64,000 nt of DNA from Candidatus Latescibacterota bacterium. Its GTDB lineage: Bacteria > Latescibacterota > UBA2968 > UBA8231. Location of the stretch: positions 130,000 to 193,999 of the forward strand of contig JAJEGS010000034.1 in the NCBI GenBank assembly GCA_022819745.1. The letters run 5' to 3'. The notes under the pieces are model-generated. The model ran no database searches and was not told the origin of the DNA. It saw only the letters and a list, made by a program, of their open reading frames with translations. The position numbers and the translations under genes were made by a program. Positions 11,125-18,799 of this stretch are shown here, piece after piece. The number at the start of each line of letters is the position of its first letter. The first letter of the stretch is position 1.

Positions 11125-11442
11125 CTAGCGCAGCAGCCGCTCGCTAAACAACGTCCGCGCCAGCGCACGCACATCCCGCTCACCAGCCAAATGAGTCTGC
11201 CCCACCGACACCAACACCACCTCGACCTCCCCAAGCCCTACCCGATAGACGATGCGGAACCACCCGCTCGGCGGCCGCAGGCAGCGGTAGCCCTTTAACT
11301 CGCCGACCAAGGGCCACCCCTGTTCCTCGGGATCGATTGCTAGCCCTGTGATGTATTGGTCCACTTGCTCGGCAATCCGCCGGTTGAGCAGACCTTGCCG
11401 CGACTCTAAGGCGCGCTGCGCCAAGACGACGCGCAGCGTCAT
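11125..11442 (-). CDS. RelE/ParE-superfamily toxin
   Basis: Predicted mRNA-interferase or gyrase-type toxin of a type II toxin-antitoxin pair, 105 residues. The stretch GELKGYRCLRPPSGWFRIVYRV is the central beta-sheet typical of RelE/YafQ/ParE toxins, with basic and aromatic residues in the positions normally used for RNA contact. The start codon overlaps the stop of the upstream antitoxin gene by 4 bp, the common antitoxin-toxin arrangement. Whether it cleaves mRNA or targets gyrase cannot be told from sequence alone. Confidence 0.8.
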   Translation of the reverse strand: MTLRVVLAQRALESRQGLLNRRIAEQVDQYITGLAIDPEEQGWPLVGELKGYRCLRPPSGWFRIVYRVGLGEVEVVLVSVGQTHLAGERDVRALARTLFSERLLR

Positions 11443-11696
11443 TGCCCCTCCCAGACGGCGCGCTCGCCCGCCTCAATCTGGCGGATGCCTTCGCGCAGCG
11501 CGGCGCACTCGGCCTCGTCGCCGAGTACCTCTAACGTTTCGACAATGCCTTGGTAAAGCGACCACGGCATCAGCGCGAGCACTGGCTGCCCACGGCGCGT
11601 TACGGCGAGGGCACTTGCTTCGGGTTCGGCGGCGAAGCGATCGGGCAATTGATTCAGGACTTTGCGGGCTTCGGCGATGGGCATAGATTGGAGCAT
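11439..11696 (-). CDS. Phd/YefM-type antitoxin
   Basis: Predicted antitoxin and autorepressor, 85 residues. The N-terminal half (MPIAEARKVLNQLPDRF, then AVTRRGQPVLALMPWSLYQ) matches the Phd/YefM DNA-binding fold. The acidic C-terminal half (VLGDEAECAALREGIRQIE) would wrap the toxin. It is transcribed first, leftwards from the palindromic region at 11709-11737, and overlaps the toxin gene by 4 bp. Regulation by binding of the antitoxin to those palindromes is inferred from the family. Confidence 0.8.
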   Translation of the reverse strand: MLQSMPIAEARKVLNQLPDRFAAEPEASALAVTRRGQPVLALMPWSLYQGIVETLEVLGDEAECAALREGIRQIEAGERAVWEGQ

Positions 11697-11708
11697 ATTT
11701 CCTCTTTT

Positions 11709-11737
11709 GTACCGTATATGGTACTAAATTAAGTACT
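11709..11737. promoter_or_regulatory. Overlapping palindromes upstream of the antitoxin gene (probable operator)
   Basis: Two overlapping inverted repeats lie just upstream of the antitoxin start. One is GTACC-GTATAT-GGTAC at 11709-11724. The other is GGTACTAAATTAAGTACT at 11720-11737. Phd/YefM-type antitoxins usually bind short palindromes overlapping their own promoter, so autorepression is likely. A second copy of the GTACT...AGTACT motif is at 11881-11898. Confidence 0.55.
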
Positions 11738-11880
11738 CTTAGCGACTGTCTGGATGGCCCACAATTGTAGGATTTCTCCGTGAATCTGCAAGAGCGTGGA
11801 AATTGCCAATGAATAACCTATTGATAACACTCTATATATGAAATCCTTGAAAAAGGCACGCAATTGTGCGTACATTTAAC

Positions 11881-11898
11881 AGTACTAAAAAGAGTACT
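11881..11898. promoter_or_regulatory. Second GTACT palindrome, operator-like
   Basis: AGTACTAAAAAGAGTACT matches the operator-like motif at 11720-11737 in arms and spacing (14 of 18 positions by eye). It is about 160 bp further from the antitoxin gene, inside the 490-bp AT-rich spacer 11697-12187. The rest of this spacer holds no gene that I can support, only a REP-like repeat near its right end. The site could be a distal antitoxin-binding site allowing looping, or the remnant of a duplicated promoter. Confidence 0.4.
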
Positions 11899-12064
11899 TT
11901 AATGCAAAGCTAAATTTTTCAATCAGATGCGATGGGATGCCAACTGCGATCTGCTTGGATACGAGTCGTTTTTTTCTACGTAATTCGCGCCTAACGTCCG
12001 CAGTATAAGGTCGTGGTGAGGTACTGCGCTCGGCATGAAAGATGCTCGCGCCCTGCTGTCCAAT

Positions 12065-12103
12065 GTCATGCTGAGCGGAGCGCAGCGGAGTCGAAGTATC
12101 TCA
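12065..12103. repeat. REP-like repeat, family A (GTCATGCTGAGCG...)
   Basis: The copy begins GTCATGCTGAGCGGAGCG and ends in GGAGTCGAAGTATCTCA. The same module recurs at 15183-15208 (inverted), 15226-15264, 18708-18730, 19818-19850 and 59633-59705. Most copies can fold into a hairpin in which the GCTGAGCG and CGCTCAGC-like parts pair. All lie between genes. Confidence 0.75.
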
Positions 12104-12187
12104 TACCTAGATAGCACTAATGCAGGCAATAACAGCTCATTTGCTTCCCCGTTGGCATTCCCTTTTCCCGCTCTTATATTTTCGATC

Positions 12188-13075
12188 ATGTCCGACGGTG
12201 AATTCATCCGGCCCTTTCCCGCCCTCACCTCCGCCCAGCGCTATCACCTCGAAGTCTATGGCTATGTGGTGGTTGAAAACGCGATCGAGCAAGACCTGAC
12301 CGAGCGCCTGATAGAGGCCATGCTCCGGCTCAAACGCGACCTCCTGTCCGCCCCAGACCCGGCCACGGCCCGCGTCCGCAACTGCCGTCTCTCCTCCTAT
12401 CGGCCTCACTACCTGCACTTTGCCCACATCCTCGAAGCCGATCCCGCGATTTTCGAATACCTAACTCATCCGCGCTTGGTCGGCATGGCCGAGGAACTCG
12501 TCGGCGGCACCGTGCGCCTCGAAGAATCCGAGGCCGCCGTCAACGAGCGCGACCCAGAGCTCGACCTCACTGCCGCGCCGCGCTACGGCTTCCACACCGG
12601 TACCAGCCCAGACGTGGGCACGTACGTCGAAAACGGCCTTTATCACTGCACCTTTGTCAAAACCCTGACCAACCTCACGGAACTCGGCCCAGACGACGGC
12701 GGCACCGTGGTCATCGCCGGCAGCCACAAGGTCAAATGCGACCGCGAGACCATCATCGCCGCGGCGTACGAGGACCCCGCGCTGATCCACCAAGTGGTCG
12801 CGCCCGCCGGTTCAACCCTGCTCTTTGGCGAGGCCCTGATCCACGCCACCGGCCAGATCCGCTCCGACCGCGAGCGCGTCATCGTCATCGGCGGCTACAC
12901 CCCGCCCATGTTCCAAGCCTGGAACGGCCAAGAGCCGAGCGCTGAATTCATCGCTCAAACGCCCGAACCCCTCAAGCCGCTCATTGCCGGCAGCGACAAG
13001 TGGAGCTGGCAACAGCGCCGTCGCCGCCTCGACGACTCGGCTGAGCTCGCCGAAGACATGCCGGTCGCCCCGTGA
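12188..13075 (+). CDS. Phytanoyl-CoA dioxygenase (PhyH) family protein
   Basis: Predicted non-heme Fe(II)/2-oxoglutarate-dependent oxygenase, 295 residues. YHLEVYGYVVVENAIEQ near the N-terminus and LGPDDGGTVVIAGSHK in the middle are hallmarks of PhyH proteins. A distal His/Arg region lies in LIHATGQIRSDRERV. The canonical HxD is not obvious; HTGTSPD may supply a variant of it, so activity is uncertain. The ATG at 12188 gives a normal family start; the longer frame upstream runs through the REP repeat and is unlikely to be coding. The last 20 residues overlap a palindromic repeat also found in dgcA. Its stop overlaps the GTG of dgcN by 4 bp. Confidence 0.8.
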   Translation: MSDGEFIRPFPALTSAQRYHLEVYGYVVVENAIEQDLTERLIEAMLRLKRDLLSAPDPATARVRNCRLSSYRPHYLHFAHILEADPAIFEYLTHPRLVGMAEELVGGTVRLEESEAAVNERDPELDLTAAPRYGFHTGTSPDVGTYVENGLYHCTFVKTLTNLTELGPDDGGTVVIAGSHKVKCDRETIIAAAYEDPALIHQVVAPAGSTLLFGEALIHATGQIRSDRERVIVIGGYTPPMFQAWNGQEPSAEFIAQTPEPLKPLIAGSDKWSWQQRRRRLDDSAELAEDMPVAP

Positions 13076-14070
13076 TCCAACTCGCGCCCCCATACCTATT
13101 GTTCCTCGGCGACGCCGCCGACCAGCTAGCCGCCAAAACGGCCGTTGGCGTCGCCCAGTGGCGGCCCGAACAGTGCATTGGTCAGCTCCGCCTGCCCGAC
13201 TGCCACGCCGACCTCGGACTACCCGACCAAACCCTCGCCGAAGCGCGCGCCGCTGGTGCCCGCACCCTCATCATCGGCGTCGCCAATCGCGGCGGCACCA
13301 TCTCCGACCTCTGGCGCGATACCTTCTTGCAGGCCATCGACCTCGGCTACGACCTCGCCAGCGGCCTGCACACGCGCCTTGGCACCATTCCCGGCTTGGC
13401 CGACCGCGCCCGCGCAAAGGGCACTCGCCTCGTAGATGCGCGATTTTCCGACCGCGCTTTTCCCATTGCAACCGGCGTCAAACGCCCGGGCAAACGCCTG
13501 CTCACCGTTGGCACCGACTGCTCGGTCGGCAAGATGTTCACCGCGCTGGCCATTGAGCGCGAGATGCAGGCGCGAGGCATGGCCTGCACCTTCCGCGCCA
13601 CTGGCCAAACCGGCATCTTCATCGCCGGAACTGGCGTTGCCGTTGACGCCGTGGTGTCCGACTTCCTCGCTGGCTCCGTCGAGGTCCTGACCCCGGCCAA
13701 CCACCCCGAGCACTGGGACCTAGTCGAAGGCCAAGGTTCGCTGTTCCACGCCTCCTACGCCGGCGTATCGCTGGGCCTCATGCACGGTGCCCAACCCGAC
13801 GCGCTCGTCCTCTGCCACGATCCCAACCGCCCTCACATGCGCGGCCTACCCGAATACCAACTGCCCGATCTGCTCGACTGCATTCGCCTCAACGAGCAGT
13901 GCGGCCGGCTCACCAATCCGGCCTGTCGCACTATTGGCATTGCAGTCAACACCTCGCACTTGCCGGAAGACCGCGCCGCCGAACTGCTCAAAACCATTGA
14001 ACGCCAAGCCGGCCTGCCCGCAGTCGATCCACTGCGCCAAGGGGCCGCACGCTTGGTCGATGCCCTGTGA
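13072..14070 (+). CDS. DUF1611 protein, DgcN-like D-glutamate N-acetyltransferase
   Basis: The 332 residues resemble the DUF1611 family, which has a Rossmann-like N-terminal domain and a P-loop-like C-terminal domain. GTDCSVGKMFTALAIERE near residue 145 is the conserved glycine-rich loop. In studied bacteria this family (DgcN) works with an enolase-superfamily racemase (DgcA) in D-glutamate breakdown, acetylating D-Glu before racemisation. The next gene encodes exactly that partner. Start is GTG at 13072 and stop overlaps the next GTG, so PhyH, DgcN and DgcA are translationally coupled. Assignment to D-glutamate is inferred from the pair; other N-acyl amino acids are possible. Confidence 0.8.
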   Translation: MIQLAPPYLLFLGDAADQLAAKTAVGVAQWRPEQCIGQLRLPDCHADLGLPDQTLAEARAAGARTLIIGVANRGGTISDLWRDTFLQAIDLGYDLASGLHTRLGTIPGLADRARAKGTRLVDARFSDRAFPIATGVKRPGKRLLTVGTDCSVGKMFTALAIEREMQARGMACTFRATGQTGIFIAGTGVAVDAVVSDFLAGSVEVLTPANHPEHWDLVEGQGSLFHASYAGVSLGLMHGAQPDALVLCHDPNRPHMRGLPEYQLPDLLDCIRLNEQCGRLTNPACRTIGIAVNTSHLPEDRAAELLKTIERQAGLPAVDPLRQGAARLVDAL

Positions 14071-15095
14071 CTCGCTTCTCCGTTCGCAGCGAGCGCTTTC
14101 CCCTCGCCCAGACCTTCACCATCTCGCGCGGTGCCAAAACCACCGCCGATGTCGTCGTCGTCGAGCTGAGCCGCGACGGCTGCGTTGGTCGCGGCGAGTG
14201 CGTCCCTTACCCCCGCTACAACGAAAGCGTGGCCGGAACCATAGACGCGCTAGAATCGCTGCGCCCACAGGTAGAAGCCGGCCTCGACGGCTCGACGACT
14301 CAACTGAGCTCGCCGAAGTCTGAGCTCGCCGAAGTCCGAGCGGCATTGCAACGCACTCTGCCGCCCGGTGCCGCCCGCAACGCCTTGGACTGTGCGCTCT
14401 GGGATCTAGAAGCTAAAATCAGCGACCGCCCTGCCTATGAACTGGCCGGATTAGCAACACCGCGTCCAATATCGACGGCCTACACCCTCTCACTCGACGA
14501 TCCAGAGACCATGGGCCAAGCCGCTGCCCAGCACGCCGACCGCCCTCTGCTCAAGATCAAACTCGCCGGTCGCGACGATCTCGACCGCGTCGCCGCAATC
14601 CGCGCCAATGCCCCAGACTCAACTCTGATCGTCGATGCCAACGAAGGCTGGTCCGCCGACCAAGTCGAGCCGCTCTCAGCCGAACTAGCTCGCTTGGGCG
14701 TCGCGCTCATCGAACAGCCTTTACCCGCCGCCCAAGACGCCCTGCTCGCCGAGTTCGAACACCCAGTCCCCTTCTGCGCCGACGAATCCTGCCACACTGC
14801 CTCCGATATCGCGGAACTAGCCGCCCGCTACGAATACGTCAACCTCAAGCTCGACAAGACCGGCGGCTTCAGCGAGGGCCTACGCTTGGCCGCCGAGGCG
14901 CGCGCGTGCGGATTGGATTTGATGGTCGGCTGCATGATCGCCACCTCGCTGGCCATGGCACCGGCTGTCCTGCTGGCGCAACAAGCCCGCTTCGTCGATC
15001 TCGACGGTCCCTTGCTTCTACAAAAAGATCGGGAGCACGGGCTGCGTTACGAAGGCAGCCTCCTCCATCCGCCCCATCCTCAGCTTTGGGGATAG
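14067..15095 (+). CDS. Enolase-superfamily N-acetyl-D-glutamate / dipeptide epimerase (DgcA-like)
   Basis: Racemase/epimerase of the muconate-lactonising/dipeptide-epimerase subgroup, 342 residues. A KxK base motif lies in LLKIKLAG; metal ligands appear in IVDANEGW, IEQPLP and FCADESCH; a second catalytic lysine lies in VNLKLDKTGG. Coupled to the DUF1611 gene by a GTGA overlap, it fits DgcA, which racemises N-acetyl-D-glutamate to the L form. Around residues 72-90 (GSTTQLSSPKSELAEV) is an insertion encoded by a duplicated palindromic repeat at 14283-14337, located before the barrel domain and apparently tolerated. Confidence 0.85.
   Translation: MTRFSVRSERFPLAQTFTISRGAKTTADVVVVELSRDGCVGRGECVPYPRYNESVAGTIDALESLRPQVEAGLDGSTTQLSSPKSELAEVRAALQRTLPPGAARNALDCALWDLEAKISDRPAYELAGLATPRPISTAYTLSLDDPETMGQAAAQHADRPLLKIKLAGRDDLDRVAAIRANAPDSTLIVDANEGWSADQVEPLSAELARLGVALIEQPLPAAQDALLAEFEHPVPFCADESCHTASDIAELAARYEYVNLKLDKTGGFSEGLRLAAEARACGLDLMVGCMIATSLAMAPAVLLAQQARFVDLDGPLLLQKDREHGLRYEGSLLHPPHPQLWG
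14283..14337. repeat. Repeat inserted in frame inside the DgcA-like gene (family C)
   Basis: Contains two direct copies of CTGAGCTCGCCGAAGT preceded by CTCGACGACTC. A closely similar module (CTCGACGACTCGGCTGAGCTC and on to GCCGAAGAC) occurs at about 13026-13056 in the 3' end of the upstream PhyH gene. The sequence can fold on itself because GAGCTC and flanking bases are self-complementary. Both copies are read in frame and add non-conserved residues (LDDSAELAED, STTQLSSPKSELAEV). Confidence 0.6.
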
Positions 15096-15154
15096 GCGAC
15101 TCGCGCGTCGGCAAACCTTGCTGGACGCAGGTGGTGATTAAATGTATTCTTCCC

Positions 15155-15310
15155 CTAAGTACACGACAGTAAAGCGGTATGGGATGCTTTGCTGCGCTCA
15201 GCATGACACCATGGGCGTCAGCACCTGTCATGCTGAGCGCAGCAAAGCGGAGTCGAAGCATCTCAGCGCTCCCATGCCTAACGTCCACTGGATTACTGTC
15301 GTGTACTTAG
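15155..15310. mobile_element. 156-bp MITE with 18-bp terminal inverted repeats and 8-bp target duplication
   Basis: Perfect 18-bp terminal inverted repeats read CTAAGTACACGACAGTAA at 15155-15172 and its complement at 15293-15310. They are flanked by the direct repeat TTCTTCCC at 15147-15154 and 15311-15318, an 8-bp target duplication. There is no coding capacity. The interior is two inverted copies of the REP-like family A. The same 18-bp terminus closes the IS4-type transposase fragment at 63862-63879, so that IS family probably mobilised it. Confidence 0.88.
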
Positions 15311-15329
15311 TTCTTCCCAAACGAACCTA

Positions 15330-16298
15330 ATGAGCAACGCACTTCTATTATTTGCCCAAGGGCTGGATGAGTCCGCGTTACAACGCGCCATCCCGCTGTC
15401 CATCCGGCCAAAGCGAGTCGAACCATTGGCATGGAATGGCGACGAGTTCTCGTTCGACTTGCCACCCGCAGCGCTAGCAGGTGCCCTAGAAATCCTGCCG
15501 TGCCTCTCGGTCGTCCACGGCGGCGCGTGGGGCTATCAGTTCGCGATAGAATTTGAAACCAAAGCTGGCCACAGCAGCCGGACCGTCCTCGACCCGATCG
15601 GCTCGTTTGTCGGAGCCGCAGCGAGCGCGACAAACGAAGCGGTCGCTGCGGAAATCGACCTCCTGCGCATCCGCAGCCCCTTGCAAACGGCCACCCTACA
15701 CCTGCGCGTCCAAGGCGTCGCCCCCACGGTCCCGGCCTTGCTCTCGGTCTCGGTGCGCCGCAAAGGCGCAGTGCCCTCTCCGACGCTCACTAGCCGAGAT
15801 ACGGCTCTCGCCGTGCCTTCGCAAAGCCAGATGGTTCTGCGGCCCGAGTTGGCTTCCCACGTCTGCTCGCCGACCAGCGTCGCCATGCTCCTTGCCTATT
15901 ACGGCCATAGCGCGGACATCTACGACGTGATCGCTGAGGCGCGCCACCAGCCCAGCGGGCTGTACGGCGTGTGGCCGGCCAATATCCACGCGGCCGCTCG
16001 CCGGGGCCTCTTGGGCTATCTATTGCACTTTCCCTCTTGGGAGGCGGCGCGCGCACTGCTCGACGCGGGCTTTCCCATCGTTGCCTCCGTGCGCTACGAG
16101 GCGGGCGAGTTGAGTCGGGCGGCCATTGAGCATACGTCTGGGCACTTGCTAGTCGTCCGAGGCTGCGCAGGGGATACCGTACTGGTCAACGATCCAGCCG
16201 CAGACGCCGAGGTCGCACGAGCGTACGACCTCGCGGAATTCTGCAAAATCTGGTTAGAGCGCAGCGCCGTAGGCTACGTGCTCTTTCCGCCGTTGTAA
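15330..16298 (+). CDS. C39-like peptidase family protein
   Basis: Predicted papain-fold cysteine peptidase, 322 residues. The N-terminal 150 residues form a beta-rich domain without a recognisable motif. The C-terminal half matches peptidase C39_2: C179 in CSPTSVAMLLAYYG, H272 in SGHLLVVRG and D288 in VNDPAA are placed as the catalytic triad. There is no signal peptide, so the protein may be cytoplasmic or leave by an unusual route. The ATG is 20 bp to the right of the MITE, whose insertion may have replaced the original promoter. The gene is followed after 7 bp by a sugar kinase. Proteins of this type often cleave cell-wall or leader peptides; the substrate is unknown. Confidence 0.75.
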   Translation: MSNALLLFAQGLDESALQRAIPLSIRPKRVEPLAWNGDEFSFDLPPAALAGALEILPCLSVVHGGAWGYQFAIEFETKAGHSSRTVLDPIGSFVGAAASATNEAVAAEIDLLRIRSPLQTATLHLRVQGVAPTVPALLSVSVRRKGAVPSPTLTSRDTALAVPSQSQMVLRPELASHVCSPTSVAMLLAYYGHSADIYDVIAEARHQPSGLYGVWPANIHAAARRGLLGYLLHFPSWEAARALLDAGFPIVASVRYEAGELSRAAIEHTSGHLLVVRGCAGDTVLVNDPAADAEVARAYDLAEFCKIWLERSAVGYVLFPPL

Positions 16299-16305
16299 CA
16301 TTACT

Positions 16306-17163
16306 ATGGATAAAGCGAACTTCACTTCTATCGTCTTCGGCGAGATCCTCTACGACTGCTTCCCCGACCGCACCTGCTTGGGAGGTGCTTCCCTGAACTT
16401 CGCCTGGAATCTGCGCCAGCTCGGCTTTCCCGTGGCCATGATCAGCGCCGTGGGGCAGGACGAACTGGGACAGCAGGCGCGGGGTTTTCTCCGACGCGCC
16501 GACATCAATCAGCAATGGGTCGGCGACCGGCCTGAGCCTACGGGCACGGTCGATGTATTGCTCGACGATGGGCAACCCTCCTACACCATCCGCGCTGGCG
16601 TGGCTTGGGACTACATCGAAACTAAGCCGGCGTTGGACCAGCCCCCCGACCTGATCTACTACGGCACGGCCGCGCAGCGCAGCCCGGCCAATCGTCCGGG
16701 GCTAGAACACTTGCTGGCCGCCAAGCCTCGGCATCGTCTTTTCGACGTCAACCTGCGCAAGGACTGCTATACGCCGCAGACCGTACTCTTTGGCCTCGAA
16801 GCGGCGACCATTGTCAAGCTCAACGACGAGGAATGGGAAGCCGTGCGGGACATTGCCGAGGTCGCCGCACCCGATGACTTAATCGCCCACTACGCGCTGG
16901 ATTGCCTAGCGATTACCTTTGGCGGCGACGGCGCTCAACTCCATATTCCAGGGGCCTCGTTCGCCGCACGGCCCGCGCCCGTGTCCGTCGTCGATGCGGT
17001 CGGGGCTGGCGACGCCTTTAGTGGAGTTCTGGCCGCCAGTGCCCTGCTCGGCACCGACCCGCAACAGGCCCTAGACCTAGCCTGCGCTGCCGGTGCCAGC
17101 GCGGTGCAGCACCCGGGTGCCCATTGTCCGCTGCCCGAAGTCGTGAAGGCGGCGTTTGCTTAG
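16306..17163 (+). CDS. PfkB-family carbohydrate kinase (fructokinase-like)
   Basis: Cytoplasmic sugar kinase, 285 residues. The N-terminal FGEILYDCFPD and GGASLNFAWNLRQLG motifs are those of bacterial fructokinases and ribokinases; DAVGAGDAFSGV near residue 230 contains the catalytic aspartate and anion hole. A hydrophobic LFDVNLRKDCY segment is also typical. The likely product is a sugar 6-phosphate, but the exact sugar cannot be read from sequence. It lies in a rightward run with a peptidase and an amidohydrolase, which does not define a pathway. Confidence 0.85.
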   Translation: MDKANFTSIVFGEILYDCFPDRTCLGGASLNFAWNLRQLGFPVAMISAVGQDELGQQARGFLRRADINQQWVGDRPEPTGTVDVLLDDGQPSYTIRAGVAWDYIETKPALDQPPDLIYYGTAAQRSPANRPGLEHLLAAKPRHRLFDVNLRKDCYTPQTVLFGLEAATIVKLNDEEWEAVRDIAEVAAPDDLIAHYALDCLAITFGGDGAQLHIPGASFAARPAPVSVVDAVGAGDAFSGVLAASALLGTDPQQALDLACAAGASAVQHPGAHCPLPEVVKAAFA

Positions 17164-17167
17164 AGCA

Positions 17168-17195
17168 ACGGGCGACTACAAGAGTCGCCCCTACA
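17168..17195. repeat. Palindromic repeat, family B (GGGCGACYACAAGAGTCGCCC)
   Basis: A 28-bp hairpin-forming repeat directly after the kinase stop. Its reverse complement occurs at 34151-34178 with one difference, and a related perfect palindrome is at 50257-50282. It may act as a terminator or mRNA-stabilising stem. It is common to intergenic gaps in the window. Confidence 0.65.
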
Positions 17196-17217
17196 CATCA
17201 CCGAAAGGCTTTTCTCC

Positions 17218-18162
17218 ATGCAGACTCCCATCCCCCTGTGCGACCCTCACTTCCACCTCTGGGACCTAGCCGAGCGGCCCAACCCCAACCTCGGCGATGT
17301 CATGCCAGCATACCGAGCTGCCGACTACGCCCAAGACATGAGCGAACTACCCCCTGAGTTGCAGCGAGTCAGTGGCGTCCACGTCGAAACCGTCGTCGGC
17401 CAAGTCCCTAACGGCGTCCCCGTCGATACCATAGAAGAAACCCGCTGGGTGCGCGGCCAACTCGAACCAACCTCAGCCGAACAGCCCTTTGGCATTGTCG
17501 CGTACGTGCATCTGGAGCGCGACATCGCCGCAGCCGAGCACACCATTGAACAACACCTAGCGGCCGCTAAGGGCCGTCTGTGCGGCGTGCGCATGATCCT
17601 CAATCACCATCCCGACAATCCCGACCTGACTTGGCCGCAGATAGAAGACGGCGTCTTGCAGAGCAGCCGCTTCCGCGAGGGCTTGGCGCTTTTAGAACGC
17701 CACAACCTCGCCTTCGACCTCTCCTGCAATCCCCACCAAGTGGCCGATGCGGTCGCAGTTTTCCGCGACTTCCCCAACCTCCGCGTCGTCACCAACCACC
17801 TCGGCTTCCTCCACGACGGCGAAGACGAAGCGCACGAGGACCTCTGGCGCAAAAACATGGCCGCGCTAGCCGCATTGCCCAACATCTATATGAAGCTGTC
17901 CATGGCGTGGTTTGCGCGAGACGCCTTCCACGAGGACGCAACCAAAGAGGCCAAAATCGCCGCAGTCGTCCAAGAGCTAATCGAACGCTTTGGCTGTAGC
18001 CGCTGCATGTTTGCCAGCAACTATCCCGTCGATAAACTGCGGGGCATTAGCATCGGCTATCTCTACGCCAAGTTCCTCGAGTGGAGCGCCAACTTTTCAG
18101 ACGACGAGCGCCAAGCGCTTTTCCACGACTCGGCTCTCAGCGCCTATGGGCCGCTTGCGTAA
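17218..18162 (+). CDS. Amidohydrolase-2 family metal-dependent hydrolase
   Basis: TIM-barrel hydrolase, 314 residues, cytoplasmic. CDPHFHLWDL at the N-terminus is the HxH metal site of the amidohydrolase_2 family (2-pyrone-4,6-dicarboxylate lactonase and L-fuconolactonase relatives). VVTNHLGF and CMFASNYPVDKL supply the later histidine and aspartate positions. Relatives hydrolyse lactones of sugar acids or aromatic acids. Nearby sugar kinase and UxuA-like genes favour a sugar-acid role, only by context. The start ATG at 17218 follows a family B repeat by 22 bp. Confidence 0.82.
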   Translation: MQTPIPLCDPHFHLWDLAERPNPNLGDVMPAYRAADYAQDMSELPPELQRVSGVHVETVVGQVPNGVPVDTIEETRWVRGQLEPTSAEQPFGIVAYVHLERDIAAAEHTIEQHLAAAKGRLCGVRMILNHHPDNPDLTWPQIEDGVLQSSRFREGLALLERHNLAFDLSCNPHQVADAVAVFRDFPNLRVVTNHLGFLHDGEDEAHEDLWRKNMAALAALPNIYMKLSMAWFARDAFHEDATKEAKIAAVVQELIERFGCSRCMFASNYPVDKLRGISIGYLYAKFLEWSANFSDDERQALFHDSALSAYGPLA

Positions 18163-18168
18163 CACGCC

Positions 18169-18666
18169 ATGAACGCAGAGGAATTCGACTATACCAAATG
18201 GTGCGATAGCACGGGCGCGCCGCTGAAGAAAATGCCAGACCGGCTCGGCGTGGCGGCCAATGGATTTATCCGCGACAAGACTGGCAAAATCCTGCTGCAA
18301 CAGCGCGCGGACAACGGCTTTTGGGGCCTGCCCGGCGGCCAAGTCGAACTCGGCGAATCCGTCGAGCAGACCGTAGTGCGCGAAGTCTATGAGGAAACGG
18401 GCTTGGAGGTGCGCGTCGAGCGGCTGATCGGGATTTACTCCGAGCCGGAGAGCTACCCATTTATGCGCTATCCCGACGGCACCATCGTCCACTACGTCAC
18501 CCACGTTTTTATCTGCGAACCCGTCGCCGGTGCATTGCAGCTCTCCTCAGAAAGCACCAACATCGGCTATTTTGCCGCCGATGCTCTGCCCGCACAGACC
18601 TTGCTCTCGCACCGCATCCGCATCGCGGACGCCCTGACCGGCCTAGTGTACCCGTTTATTCGCTGA
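18169..18666 (+). CDS. NUDIX hydrolase
   Basis: Pyrophosphohydrolase acting on a nucleoside-diphosphate-linked substrate, 165 residues. The complete Nudix box is present as GGQVELGESVEQTVVREV followed by YEETGL. The N-terminal 30 residues precede the beta-grasp start VAANGFIRDKTGKILLQQR. It starts 6 bp after the amidohydrolase stop, so the two are probably co-transcribed. The substrate is not predictable; ADP-ribose-like or damaged nucleotides are both possible. Confidence 0.9.
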   Translation: MNAEEFDYTKWCDSTGAPLKKMPDRLGVAANGFIRDKTGKILLQQRADNGFWGLPGGQVELGESVEQTVVREVYEETGLEVRVERLIGIYSEPESYPFMRYPDGTIVHYVTHVFICEPVAGALQLSSESTNIGYFAADALPAQTLLSHRIRIADALTGLVYPFIR

Positions 18667-18707
18667 GCTATGTTGACCGCACTCCGCCTAACGGCAGATA
18701 TTTCCTT

Positions 18708-18730
18708 GTCATGCTGAGCGAAGCATCCCA
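18708..18730. repeat. REP-like repeat, family A (short copy)
   Basis: GTCATGCTGAGCGAAGCATC, a short copy lacking the central GGAGTCGAAG part of other copies. It lies in the 133-bp gap between the NUDIX and UxuA-like genes. Confidence 0.65.
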
Positions 18731-18799
18731 CACCCAAGGAGCCCGTGCGTAACATCCGTTACTCATCCCAACCTTCACCTCGCCAAGAAAAGGAACGAC

